This document shows positions 6,459 to 13,259 of a stretch of DNA of 13,689 bases, in pieces. The first letter of the stretch is position 1; each line of letters starts with the position of its first letter. Source of the stretch: Clostridiaceae bacterium (GTDB lineage Bacteria; Bacillota; Clostridia; UBA1212; DUPL01); assembly GCA_012522035.1 (NCBI GenBank), contig JAAYLF010000161.1, forward strand, positions 1-13,689. Reading direction: 5' to 3'. Below the pieces are notes generated by a model. That model ran no database searches and was not told the DNA's origin. It saw only the letters and a list, made by a program, of their open reading frames with translations. The position numbers and the translations under genes were made by a program.

Positions 6459-8363
6459 ATGAAATTCAAACATAGCTTAAAACTCATCATATTCCTGGTT
6501 GCAATATTGACCCTTGTGCTTGGAGTTAATGTTGAGGCCAGGGATACTCATCTAAAGAGACTGGATTTCAATATTGTACTACATGAGAACGGTGACATGA
6601 CTGTCACTGAAACTTGGGATGTGTCTTTTTCTGAAAGCCAACATAATGTTGGTTTTAGAACCATAGACTTGGAAGGACTTGCAGGAGAAATAATTGATAT
6701 CAGGGTTTCTCAGGGTTCAAAAGAATTTACATTTGCGGAATACGGCGAAAATGTGCATGATCCTGACTACAAGGGACAAGTTGGGACCTTCAGTACGCAT
6801 GTGTATAATAATGAATTATGGATTGAATGGTATATAAACGAATTTGATAGTGAAAAAACGTACACCTTATCCTATCGGGTTACGGATGCGGTAACGGTAT
6901 ACAATGACACGGCAGAACTTTACTGGCAGTTCCTTGGCACAAACTTTTCAATGAATGTAAACAAGGTGACGGGAAAGATTACAATTCCGCAAGGTGCAAA
7001 TGAGGAAAACTTCAGAGTGTGGGCCCATGGCCCTTTGAATGGCACCATAAGTAGAGAAGGAACGGACACTTGTTTGTTTGAGGTAAAGAACTTCAATACA
7101 GGAGACATGCTTGAAGTGCGTCTTGCAATGCCTGTTGAGATATTCCCGAATTCATCCAATACAGTAGCCAAGGATTACCTTGATACAATCCTTGAAGAAG
7201 AGCAAAAGTATGCTGACGAAGCAAATGCAAGGCGTAAAAAACTTATGATAATAGGGATTGTAGACCTTGGTGTTGGTGTGCTTGCTCTTGGTTTTGGCAT
7301 ATTGGCATCTATTCTGTTGAATGCCAGGTACAAGAGGCATGCAGTAGTTGACGATGTGGAGTATTACAGGGATTTGCCAGACAAAACAATGACACCAGCT
7401 CAGGCGTCCCATCTATATTTCTTCTATAATCAAGCAAAGAGAAACAGAGGTAATGTGGTAAGTGCCACAATTCTTGAACTGGCAAGGCAGAAATTCATAT
7501 ATTTTGATGAAGTTTTGGAAAAGGATAAGCCTGATCTCGGAATCTATATAAGTACTGATAAGTCTGAAGATGACATAAATGCTCTTTCCCAGGATCTTAA
7601 AAGCATATATGACCTTGTAAGGGATGCTTGCAAGGAAGAGGGCTTTGTTACATTAAAAGGATTGGAGAAACATACTTCCAGAAATGCTTTCAAGGTAAAA
7701 GGACAAATTGATTCAATGGAATCATCATCAAAGATGGATTTTGAAAGAAGAAATTATGTAGATTCAAAATCCGAGCATGTAAGGAATACTGTTTTGGTTA
7801 TAAGTTTTCTTGTCATGTTTGCAGCTTTTGCAACAATGATAACAACCAATTTCTATGTTCTGTATGCGCCTTTGGGTTTTATTATCGGAAGCATTATTGC
7901 TATGATATCTTCTTTTGAAATACTCAGGTTGAACGAAGAGGGTGAGCAGCAATTTGTATACTGGAAAGCGTTTGGAAAATTCATAGAGGATTTTTCCATG
8001 ATGAAAGAGTACGAAGTTCCAAAGCTTGTAATGTGGGAAGAGTACATGGTTTATGCAGCAATGATGGGCAAGGCTGAAAAGGCTGTAAAGCAAATACGCA
8101 CCGTATACAAGGAGCTTCAGGATCCTCAATATTACGACACTCACAGGTCAAGCAGCTACTTGTTCTTCTTCATGTACATGAATTCAACAAGAGGTGGAAG
8201 TTTCAATTCATTTGGCAATATCACAAAGACTTTTAACAACATAAACAATTCTGCAACCCGTCTGTCACAGAGCAGAAACGTGTCCTCAGGAGGAGGATTC
8301 GGAGGCGGTTTCAGTGGTGGCGGCGGAGGTGGAGCTGGCCGAGGCGGCGGCGGTTTCAGGTAA
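6459..8363 (+). CDS. DUF2207 membrane protein with glycine-rich tail
   Basis: The start is ATG 6459, preceded by GAAGGG (6447-6452). The frame is open back to 6378, but that upstream part overlaps lemA and lacks a signal sequence. The 634-residue product has a signal peptide (about 1-28, ending NVEA), an extracytoplasmic beta-rich DUF2207 domain (about 30-230, beginning LKRLDFNIVLHENGDMTVTE), a first transmembrane helix (about 259-284), a cytoplasmic helical region with repeated Lys/Glu (about 300-440), two closely spaced helices (about 443-490), a further soluble region, and a very glycine-rich C-terminus (about 608-634: GGGFGGGFSGGG then GGGG blocks). This architecture matches DUF2207 proteins. 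Their biochemical role is not established. It is the last gene of the operon with LemA, 10 bases downstream of it. Confidence 0.9.
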   Translation: MKFKHSLKLIIFLVAILTLVLGVNVEARDTHLKRLDFNIVLHENGDMTVTETWDVSFSESQHNVGFRTIDLEGLAGEIIDIRVSQGSKEFTFAEYGENVHDPDYKGQVGTFSTHVYNNELWIEWYINEFDSEKTYTLSYRVTDAVTVYNDTAELYWQFLGTNFSMNVNKVTGKITIPQGANEENFRVWAHGPLNGTISREGTDTCLFEVKNFNTGDMLEVRLAMPVEIFPNSSNTVAKDYLDTILEEEQKYADEANARRKKLMIIGIVDLGVGVLALGFGILASILLNARYKRHAVVDDVEYYRDLPDKTMTPAQASHLYFFYNQAKRNRGNVVSATILELARQKFIYFDEVLEKDKPDLGIYISTDKSEDDINALSQDLKSIYDLVRDACKEEGFVTLKGLEKHTSRNAFKVKGQIDSMESSSKMDFERRNYVDSKSEHVRNTVLVISFLVMFAAFATMITTNFYVLYAPLGFIIGSIIAMISSFEILRLNEEGEQQFVYWKAFGKFIEDFSMMKEYEVPKLVMWEEYMVYAAMMGKAEKAVKQIRTVYKELQDPQYYDTHRSSSYLFFFMYMNSTRGGSFNSFGNITKTFNNINNSATRLSQSRNVSSGGGFGGGFSGGGGGGAGRGGGGFR

Positions 8364-8371
8364 AAAATTTG

Positions 8372-8400
8372 AAAATGTATGTTGACAAAACATGTATTTT
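8372..8400 (+). terminator. AT-rich hairpin: possible operon terminator or operator
   Basis: A 12-base-pair stem (8372-8383 with 8389-8400, two G-U pairs) closes a 5-base loop (GACAA) and ends in a run of U, 8 bases after the DUF2207 stop. It could end the nucleotidyltransferase-lemA-DUF2207 transcript. It also overlaps the -35 box TTGACA of the next operon, and its core ATGTT-N5-AACAT could be a protein-binding half-site pair. The two readings are not exclusive. The stem is AT-rich, so termination may be weak. Confidence 0.45.
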
Positions 8401-8410
8401 TGTATACAAT
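8382..8410 (+). promoter_or_regulatory. SigA promoter for the gntR-citrate synthase operon
   Basis: A perfect -35 TTGACA (8382-8387), 17 bases, then -10 TACAAT (8405-8410). This is the strongest SigA promoter in the window. The predicted leader is about 25 bases and holds AGGAGGG at 8428-8434. Confidence 0.82.
8400..8409. promoter_or_regulatory. Candidate GntR/FadR-family operator
   Basis: TTGTATACAA is a perfect 10-base palindrome that overlaps the -10 box. It fits the T-N-G-T...A-C-N-A pattern of operators bound by FadR-subfamily GntR regulators, though with two central bases where three are more usual. The adjacent downstream gene encodes such a regulator, so autorepression is the simplest reading (inference). 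Confidence 0.5.
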
Positions 8411-8441
8411 CTCTCCAATAATTTAATAGGAGGGATTGTTT

Positions 8442-9104
8442 TTGTTCTCAGATAGTTTGGAAAGCGACAATTCATTAAGAAACAAAGTTTACATGACGAT
8501 AAAGAAAAGAATACTGAATGGTGAATATCCTCCTGAGTTTTCTCTTATAGAGCTGAAGTTGTCCGAAGAGTTTGGTGTGAGCAGAACTCCTGTAAGGGAA
8601 GCTCTACGACAACTTGAATTGGATGGGCTTGTACACCTGGTTCCGAACAAGGGTGTTTATGTTTCTGAAATAACAAGCAAGGATATAAGTGATGTATATG
8701 AAATGAGAATGCTGATTGAAGGTCTTGGCTCGAAGTGGGCAGCGATCAATGCTACAGAAGCGGAGCTTGAAAAGATGAAGGAAATACTTGATTTGTGTGA
8801 GTTTTACACGATGAAAGGCGAGTATTTGAAGGTGCTTGAGCTGGACGGAAAGTTTCATGACGTGATTTTCAAGGCAAGCAAGAGCAAGCCTTTGAACCTA
8901 ATACTCAAGCAATTACATGAGTATATTCAAAGAGCCAGAAAAGCATCCTTGTCATCACCTGGAAGGGCAGAAGCGGCTTTTCAGGAACATAAGGCAATTT
9001 TTGAAGCCATAAAGAACAGGGACGAGGAGAAGGCGGAAGCACTTACACGGGAGCATATTTTAAAAGCAAAGGAAAGTTTACTGAAAACATTTAATAATAA
9101 ATAG
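8442..9104 (+). CDS. GntR-family regulator, FadR subfamily (FCD domain)
   Basis: I choose TTG 8442 as the start because it lies 7 bases after AGGAGGG (8428-8434). An in-frame TTG at 8436 is only 1 base from that site. The product then has 220 residues: a winged HTH (about 10-77) with the GntR signature SRTPVREALRQLELDGLV, followed by an all-helical FCD ligand domain (about 80-212). FCD metal ligands are visible as D135 and H139 (DGKFH), with further histidines in QEHKAIFEAI and TREHI. FCD domains bind small organic acids, often through a metal, so a carboxylic acid such as citrate is a reasonable effector here, but this is inferred only from the neighbour. Citrate synthase follows after 19 bases in the same operon. 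Confidence 0.93.
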   Translation: MFSDSLESDNSLRNKVYMTIKKRILNGEYPPEFSLIELKLSEEFGVSRTPVREALRQLELDGLVHLVPNKGVYVSEITSKDISDVYEMRMLIEGLGSKWAAINATEAELEKMKEILDLCEFYTMKGEYLKVLELDGKFHDVIFKASKSKPLNLILKQLHEYIQRARKASLSSPGRAEAAFQEHKAIFEAIKNRDEEKAEALTREHILKAKESLLKTFNNK

Positions 9105-9123
9105 TGGGGAGAGTTAAAGGTTT

Positions 9124-10500
9124 ATGTTTGTTAATGATGGTAGCAACGGAAGTATGGAAATTATCAAAAAACTGTCATGTGAGGCATGTGAGGCAAGTAC
9201 AATTGATCCTGAATTGTATTCCAGATACAATGTTAAAAGAGGTCTGAGAAATGCTGACAATACGGGTGTTCTGGTTGGCTTAACCAATGTAGGCGATGTA
9301 AGAGGCTACATTATGCAAGAGAACGAGAAAATGCCCATTGAAGGAAGGCTGATTTACAGAGGTATAGACATTTATGATTTTGTAAACGGCTTTACCAGTG
9401 AGAACAGATTTGGTTTTGAAGAATGCATATACCTGTTGTTGACAGGAAAGCTTCCAACGGAAGCAGAACTTAACGAACTGGTTGGTGTGTTGGATGAGTA
9501 TAGAAGGCTGCCAGATGGTTTTGCAGAAAACATGATATTAAAAGCTCCGAGTCCTGATATCATGAACAAACTGCAAAGATGTGTTTTGGCTTCATATTCC
9601 TACGACAGCAATCCTGAAGAGCAGAGTATTGAGAATACCTTCAGGCAGTGTCTAAGGCTTATTGCTCAATTGCCTACAATGACTGCATATGCATACCAGG
9701 CCAGAGCCCATTATTACGAAGATAAGAGTTTATATATTCATAATCCGCAGAAGGGTTTGTCCACAGCAGAAAACCTTTTGCAGATGATAAGACCCGATAC
9801 AAAGTATACAAAACTGGAAGCGGAGATATTGGATCTTAACCTTGTCCTTCACGCTGAGCATGGCGGAGGAAACAACTCCACATTTACGATCCATGTTGTG
9901 ACTTCAACAGGTACTGATACATATTCAGCCATGGCTGCGGGTATAGGTTCACTTAAAGGCCCAAAACATGGCGGAGCCAATCTGAAAGTCATGGACATGA
10001 TGGACGATATAAAACGCAATGTAAAGGATTGGAGCGATGACAAGGAAATCTATGATTACCTTGTCAGGATTCTTAACAAGGAAGCTTATGATGGTTCAGG
10101 TTTGATATATGGCATAGGGCATGCCGTATACACAAAGTCTGATCCAAGAGCTGTGCTTTTGAAAAAGAAAGCTGAAGAGCTGGCATATGAAAAAGGACAC
10201 GACAAGGAGTTTGAACTCTACAGAAAAGTTGAAGCGCTTGCGCTGCAGGCTTTTGAAGATGTTAAGAAGAATGGAAAAGATATGTGTGCAAACGTGGACT
10301 TCTATTCCGGATTTGTATACAGCATGCTGAATATTCCAAAGGAACTGTACACGCCAATCTTTGCAATTTCAAGAATTGTTGGTTGGAGTGCTCACAGAAT
10401 TGAGGAAATGGTTGCTGGAAAGAAGATTATTCGTCCGGCGTATAAAAATGTAGGTGCACAAAAATATGTAGGAAAGTATATTCCTCTGAAAGAAAGGTAA
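9124..10500 (+). CDS. Citrate synthase
   Basis: The enzyme condenses acetyl-CoA and oxaloacetate to citrate in the cytosol, the entry to the oxidative branch that supplies 2-oxoglutarate and glutamate. The three catalytic residues are in place: His246 in LHAEHGGGNNSTF, His333 in GIGHAVYTKSDPRA, and Asp392 in NVDFYSG. At 458 residues it is longer than most bacterial forms; the extra length is an N-terminal extension of about 40 residues (IDPELYSRYNVKRGLRN) that I associate with the clostridial type. It belongs to the Si-type citrate synthase family, not the HMG-CoA-lyase-like Re-type. The start at 9124 follows GTTAAAGG with short spacing, and GGGGAG lies further upstream, so translation may be modest. 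No aconitase or isocitrate dehydrogenase gene is in the window. Confidence 0.96.
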   Translation: MFVNDGSNGSMEIIKKLSCEACEASTIDPELYSRYNVKRGLRNADNTGVLVGLTNVGDVRGYIMQENEKMPIEGRLIYRGIDIYDFVNGFTSENRFGFEECIYLLLTGKLPTEAELNELVGVLDEYRRLPDGFAENMILKAPSPDIMNKLQRCVLASYSYDSNPEEQSIENTFRQCLRLIAQLPTMTAYAYQARAHYYEDKSLYIHNPQKGLSTAENLLQMIRPDTKYTKLEAEILDLNLVLHAEHGGGNNSTFTIHVVTSTGTDTYSAMAAGIGSLKGPKHGGANLKVMDMMDDIKRNVKDWSDDKEIYDYLVRILNKEAYDGSGLIYGIGHAVYTKSDPRAVLLKKKAEELAYEKGHDKEFELYRKVEALALQAFEDVKKNGKDMCANVDFYSGFVYSMLNIPKELYTPIFAISRIVGWSAHRIEEMVAGKKIIRPAYKNVGAQKYVGKYIPLKER

Positions 10501-10506
10501 ACTTAA

Positions 10507-10538
10507 AGCCTAAGATGAAAAGTCTTAGGCTATATTAT
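10507..10538 (+). terminator. Terminator hairpin after citrate synthase
   Basis: AGCCTAAGA (10507-10515) pairs perfectly with TCTTAGGCT (10523-10531) across a 7-base loop, then ATATTATT. The U tract is broken. A second, stronger hairpin about 30 bases on can complete termination. Confidence 0.7.
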
Positions 10539-10568
10539 TGGGCAACAGAATTCTGGTAGTGTAAGAAT

Positions 10569-10605
10569 AAAAAAAGTCGACTGCTAAAAGCAATCGACTT
10601 TTTTT
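10569..10605. terminator. Bidirectional terminator between citrate synthase and tRNA-Glu
   Basis: AAAAAAAGTCGA (10569-10580) pairs with TCGACTTTTTTT (10594-10605), with an inner TGCT-AAA-AGCA stem and one mismatch. Both strands end in seven T after the GC part. On the minus strand it begins right at the CCA end of tRNA-Glu, and on the plus strand it backs up the citrate synthase terminator. Confidence 0.85.
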
Positions 10606-10679
10606 GGTGACTCATAGGGGAATCGAACCCCTGTCTCCGGCGTGAGAGGCCGGTGTCTTAGCCGCTTGACCAATGAGCC
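10605..10679 (-). tRNA. tRNA-Glu (anticodon CUC), CCA encoded
   Basis: On the minus strand the acceptor arms GGCTCAT and ATGAGTC pair (one G-U), followed by A73 and an encoded CCA. The anticodon stem CCGGC/GCCGG holds the loop CTCTCAC, so the anticodon is CUC, reading GAG. The T arm is AGGGG-TTCGATT-CCCCT. The overall match to bacterial tRNA-Glu is close. Mature length with CCA is 75 bases. A single tRNA gene with its own promoter and terminator. Confidence 0.95.
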
Positions 10680-10695
10680 TCACAGCTGTTATAGT
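10666..10695 (+). promoter_or_regulatory. Possible promoter for the pseudouridine synthase gene
   Basis: TTGACC (10666-10671), 18 bases, TATAGT (10690-10695), each box one base from consensus. The -35 lies inside the D-arm of tRNA-Glu on the other strand, a conserved tRNA sequence, so the match may be chance. The -10 overlaps that of the tRNA. Confidence 0.35.
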
Positions 10696-10721
10696 ATACT
10701 ATGTCTTTATATAAAAATCAA
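10693..10721 (-). promoter_or_regulatory. SigA promoter for tRNA-Glu
   Basis: On the minus strand TTGATT (10716-10721), 17 bases, TATACT (10693-10698). Transcription would start about 6 bases before the tRNA 5' end, so the leader is very short. Confidence 0.65.
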
Positions 10722-10766
10722 TAGGGTAAATCAAAAAAATATTAAGAATTTGAGAGAAGGAAGAAT

Positions 10767-11474
10767 ATGGCAAACAGATTGGACAAAATATTGTCTACAA
10801 TGGGATTTGGTTCAAGAAAACAAGTAAAGGAACTTGTTAAGAATGGCTGTGTTACTGTGGATGGTGAGGTAGTAAAAGACAGCTCCATGCACATTGATAC
10901 GGATATTCAGGAGTTGCATGTCAATGGAGAAAAAATAGAGTACAAGGAATTCGTGTATATCATGATGAACAAGCCAAGGGGAGTAATCTCTGCAACCGAG
11001 GACGAGTTCGGTCATGAAACGGTTATAGATTTGCTTGATGATGGATACAAGGGCTATAACTTATCCTGTGCTGGCAGATTGGACATTGATACCGAGGGAC
11101 TTATGATAATTACAAATGACGGGCAGCTTGTACACAGAATTATTTCTCCCAAAAAGCAAGTAGTAAAAAAATATTACTGTGTTTTGGATTATATAATAAC
11201 CGACAAGGATATAAATGAGTTTGAAAAAGGAATAGTGCTGGCAGATGCTTACAAATGCCTGCCTGCCAGACTTGAGAAAATTAGCGACAAGGAAGCTTTT
11301 GTATATATTACGGAAGGGAAGTTCCATCAGGTAAAAAGAATGTTTTATGCAAGGAGAAACAATGTCCGATATTTAAAAAGAGTTCAGATTGGTAATTTGG
11401 AGCTGGATAGCAAGCTCGAACCAGGAGAATACAGGGAACTTTTGGCGGAAGAGATAAAAATGATATTTGAGTAA
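10767..11474 (+). CDS. RsuA/RluB-family pseudouridine synthase
   Basis: The enzyme converts specific uridines of ribosomal RNA to pseudouridine. The 235-residue product has an N-terminal S4 RNA-binding domain (about 2-50, RLDKILSTMGFGSRKQVKEL), then the catalytic domain from about 62. It shows MMNKPRGVISA and the family motif GRLDIDTEGL with catalytic Asp106, then GKFHQVKRMF near residue 190. The length suits RsuA (16S) or the short RluB (23S) type; the target cannot be settled from sequence alone. AGAGAAGGAAG stands just upstream of the ATG, fixing the start. Confidence 0.92.
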   Translation: MANRLDKILSTMGFGSRKQVKELVKNGCVTVDGEVVKDSSMHIDTDIQELHVNGEKIEYKEFVYIMMNKPRGVISATEDEFGHETVIDLLDDGYKGYNLSCAGRLDIDTEGLMIITNDGQLVHRIISPKKQVVKKYYCVLDYIITDKDINEFEKGIVLADAYKCLPARLEKISDKEAFVYITEGKFHQVKRMFYARRNNVRYLKRVQIGNLELDSKLEPGEYRELLAEEIKMIFE

Positions 11475-11475
11475 A

Positions 11476-11505
11476 AAAAGAAAGCAGATTATTCTGCTTT
11501 CAATT
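11476..11505. terminator. Shared bidirectional terminator, rsuA-like gene and zinc-ribbon gene
   Basis: GAAAGCAG (11480-11487) pairs with CTGCTTTC (11494-11501) over a 6-base loop. The minus-strand side is followed by seven T and is the stronger direction, serving the zinc-ribbon gene that ends at 11510. The plus side ends in AATTTGTCTT and is weaker. Confidence 0.8.
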
Positions 11506-11509
11506 TGTC

Positions 11510-11677
11510 TTACCTGAAACGATTTTCTGGTCTTCTTTGGGTTTTCCTTGATCTTCTGCAGTCTGCACATCTCTGAGGTTCATTATCAAAGCCTTTTTCT
11601 TTGTAGAACTTCTTTTCGCCGACTGTGAAAACAAAGCTACTTCCGCAATCTTTGCAAGTTAATGTCTTGTCTTCCAT
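11510..11677 (-). CDS. Small zinc-ribbon protein (zf-trcl-like)
   Basis: This short gene encodes 55 residues, beginning MEDKTLTCKDCGSSFVFT and ending in an arginine-rich tail (RRSRKTQRRPENRFR). Two Cys-x2-Cys pairs (C8/C11 in TCKDCG and C37/C40 in RCADCR) are set to bind one zinc, and the central KKFYKEKGFDNEPQRC is typical of the 'probable zinc-ribbon' family common in Firmicutes. The start is well fixed: AGGAGGT stands 7 bases before ATG, and a minus-strand terminator follows the stop. The basic tail suggests RNA or DNA binding, perhaps ribosome-linked, but the function is unknown. Confidence 0.9.
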   Translation of the reverse strand: MEDKTLTCKDCGSSFVFTVGEKKFYKEKGFDNEPQRCADCRRSRKTQRRPENRFR

Positions 11678-11699
11678 TTCCAATACCTCCTATATTATT

Positions 11700-11729
11700 T
11701 TTATAGAAAGGATTTAGCAAATGACTCAA
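11700..11729 (-). promoter_or_regulatory. Putative SigA promoter for the zinc-ribbon gene
   Basis: On the minus strand TTGAGT (11724-11729), 18 bases, TATAAA (11700-11705). It lies 23 bases before the start codon, so the leader is short but holds the AGGAGGT site. Confidence 0.5.
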
Positions 11730-11850
11730 TGCTCCAAGGTTGCTTATAAGTTACAAATAAAGGAGATATCGAAGTCCGTTACGTTAATCCTGCTTTAATT
11801 TCTAAAGCTCCTATATCCTATCACAAGTAATTTAAGAATACAATACTTTT
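11730..11850. other. Intergenic stretch without a supported gene
   Basis: Between the zinc-ribbon promoter and the DUF4363 stop I see no supported gene and no strong terminator. An imperfect pair ATAAAGGAG (11757-11765) / CTCCTATAT (11808-11816) and an inner CTTTA/TAAAG could fold as a weak structure at the 3' end of the DUF421-DUF4363 transcript. Confidence 0.4.
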
Positions 11851-12246
11851 TTAAAAAATATTATGCAATCTTATTGTATCCAAATCCCGCACATTGTGAA
11901 AATACTTAAGAAGCTTGTGTTTTTCAACAATTGCCTCTTCATTTAAAGAGTTGTTGATATAATGGCCAAGGTTGGATATGGTCAAATCAATCTCATAAAT
12001 TATGGAATGATTTATCATCCAGCGCCATTTTTCCTTTATTGAAAGCCATTTTTTGTTAAGTTCATTGAAATGGTTTATCGCGGTCTCATATTCTTCCTCA
12101 AGTATGCATTGCTCTATATCATCAGATATGCTGGTCATTTTTGCTATATCCCTTCTTACAACATAATCAAAAGACAAAGTAACCGTTATGACAAAATATA
12201 GTATGGCAGCAATCTGAAGAATATATTTGAAAAGATGTCTGCCCAT
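11851..12246 (-). CDS. DUF4363 family protein
   Basis: The 131-residue product has one N-terminal transmembrane helix (about 8-25, YILQIAAILYFVITVTLSF) and a helical, acidic remainder with EYETAINHFNELNKKWLSIKEKW-type spacing (residues about 52-74) and ..HSIIYEIDLTISNLGHYI. This matches DUF4363 proteins of Clostridia, whose role is unknown. Its ATG follows the TAA of the upstream DUF421 gene with no base between, and the ribosome site AGGAGG lies inside the DUF421 3' end. That fusion of signals implies tight translational coupling and a joint function, probably a membrane complex in the spore lineage (inference). Confidence 0.85.
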   Translation of the reverse strand: MGRHLFKYILQIAAILYFVITVTLSFDYVVRRDIAKMTSISDDIEQCILEEEYETAINHFNELNKKWLSIKEKWRWMINHSIIYEIDLTISNLGHYINNSLNEEAIVEKHKLLKYFHNVRDLDTIRLHNIF

Positions 12247-12924
12247 TTATCTTCGCCTCCTGCTTCTCAACTGAATCCAAAACTCACCCTTTGTATTTAT
12301 GGAACAGTAAAGCACATCCTTTATACTGTTGCCGCCTGCATTCTTTATTTCTCTTAGCAAATCCTTAGGCTTTACATTGGACATGTCAAGGTTTTCTTCT
12401 ATCAAAGTACCATCAATTATCAAGTCGGTTATGTTTCCTTCATTTGCAGTTATACACATATCCTCTCTTTTAACCGGTTCTGCCTTGCTGAAGGGGAGGA
12501 CACTTAGTTCACCGTTGTTCTCCAAGATAGCAAGATTTACATCTGCAATGTCGAAATAACCTTTTATCCTTAAAGCTTCAAGCAAATCATCTATGTTGTA
12601 CATCTCGCTCATTAATGTATTTTCGACTATGCGTCCGTTTTGTATGATGGTTTTTTTCTTGCCGCAAATAATGTTTCTAGCTTTTTGGCTTTTTAATAGT
12701 ACAAATGATATGGTAAGCTGGGCAAGCAAAAGAGACAGAATTGGAATTATTCCACTGAGCAGAGGTATTGCAGTATCCTGCATGGGAAGGGCAGCCAGGT
12801 CGGATATCATTAAAGCTATTACCAACTCATAGGGTTGAAGTTCTCCTATCTGTCTTTTTCCCATTACCCGTATTGTAGCAATGACAAAAGTATACATTAT
12901 CAGAGTTCTGATAAAGCTTACCAT
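12247..12924 (-). CDS. DUF421 (YetF-like) membrane protein
   Basis: The 225-residue product has three N-terminal hydrophobic segments (about 3-20, 32-50 and 52-77) with the family signature RVMGKRQIGELQPYELVIALMISDLAALPMQD (read as overlapping pieces), then a soluble domain with KKKTIIQNGRIVENTLMSEMYNIDDLLEALR and a second half (about 165-220) ending in an arginine-rich RSRRRR. DUF421 proteins are found in Firmicutes and several are associated with spores; from memory, YetF-type proteins affect spore membrane and germination properties. The ATG at 12924 has AAAGGA about 9 bases upstream. It is first in the operon with DUF4363, and divergent from two coat-type genes. See the SigG-like promoter. 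Confidence 0.9.
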   Translation of the reverse strand: MVSFIRTLIMYTFVIATIRVMGKRQIGELQPYELVIALMISDLAALPMQDTAIPLLSGIIPILSLLLAQLTISFVLLKSQKARNIICGKKKTIIQNGRIVENTLMSEMYNIDDLLEALRIKGYFDIADVNLAILENNGELSVLPFSKAEPVKREDMCITANEGNITDLIIDGTLIEENLDMSNVKPKDLLREIKNAGGNSIKDVLYCSINTKGEFWIQLRSRRRR

Positions 12925-12961
12925 TCAATCATTCCTTTCAATTAAGTTCTTTTCTCTTACA

Positions 12962-12991
12962 TAGTTTGATGGAAAATGAATATTTTATTCC
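12962..12991 (-). promoter_or_regulatory. Candidate SigG/SigF-type promoter for DUF421-DUF4363
   Basis: On the minus strand GGAATA (12986-12991), 17 bases, CAAACTA (12962-12968). The SigG consensus is about TGAATA-N17/18-CATACTA, so each box differs by one base. The leader to the ATG at 12924 would be about 30 bases. No good SigA promoter is seen in the same interval. Confidence 0.45.
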
Positions 12992-13007
12992 AGACCGCAC
13001 AGAATAT
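12979..13007 (+). promoter_or_regulatory. Possible mother-cell (SigE/SigK) promoter for the coat-like genes
   Basis: AATATT (12979-12984) and CACAGAAT (12998-13005) lie 13 bases apart, recalling SigE (ATATT-N14/15-CATACANT), and CACAGAATA also resembles the SigK -10 (CATANNNTA). Matches are partial and spacing is a little short, so this is weak. The segment overlaps the SigG-like boxes of the opposite operon. Confidence 0.25.
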
Positions 13008-13037
13008 ATATAAAATCAATTCAAAAGGAGAGAGGAA

Positions 13038-13250
13038 ATGACACAATCAATGTTGGATGACAAAAACCTGACTGTTCTTGAAGATCAGTTAAATGCCGAA
13101 GCCTTGGCAATCAAAAAGTACACTCTGTACAAAACTCAATGTACGGATCCGAATTTAAAATCCATATGCGAGCATGCGGAACAAATGCATCGCAGACATT
13201 TTGATTCGTTATACAGTTATCTGCAATCTCACAATAAACCAATGCAATAA
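13038..13250 (+). CDS. Small CotF/ferritin-like spore protein
   Basis: A 70-residue helical protein: LEDQLNAEALAIKKYTLYKTQ then DPNLKSICEHAEQMHRRHFDSLYSYLQSH. The spacing E(x)..K..Y and ..H..QMHRRHFDSLY resembles the ferritin-like fold of CotF-family spore coat proteins, trimmed to a short two-helix form. Metal ligands are not complete enough to call an enzyme. AAAGGAGAGAGG (13024-13035) stands before the ATG. It is the first of a two-gene operon with the longer CotF-like protein, which starts 9 bases after its stop. Confidence 0.7.
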   Translation: MTQSMLDDKNLTVLEDQLNAEALAIKKYTLYKTQCTDPNLKSICEHAEQMHRRHFDSLYSYLQSHNKPMQ

Positions 13251-13259
13251 GGAGGACAT

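Noticed and set aside
8436..8441. First TTG as start of the GntR regulator
   Set aside because: Only 1 base from the ribosome site AGGAGGG; the TTG at 8442 has 7-base spacing.
10642..10827. 61-residue frame through tRNA-Glu and the rsuA-like leader
   Set aside because: It overlaps the tRNA and its promoter and the start of the synthase gene, and has no recognisable content.
11721..11798. 25-codon plus-strand frame (ATG at 11721) and a minus-strand frame with stops in the same stretch
   Set aside because: The ribosome site is weak, the peptide matches nothing I know, and the minus-strand frame is interrupted by a stop. A decayed gene remnant is possible but not supported.
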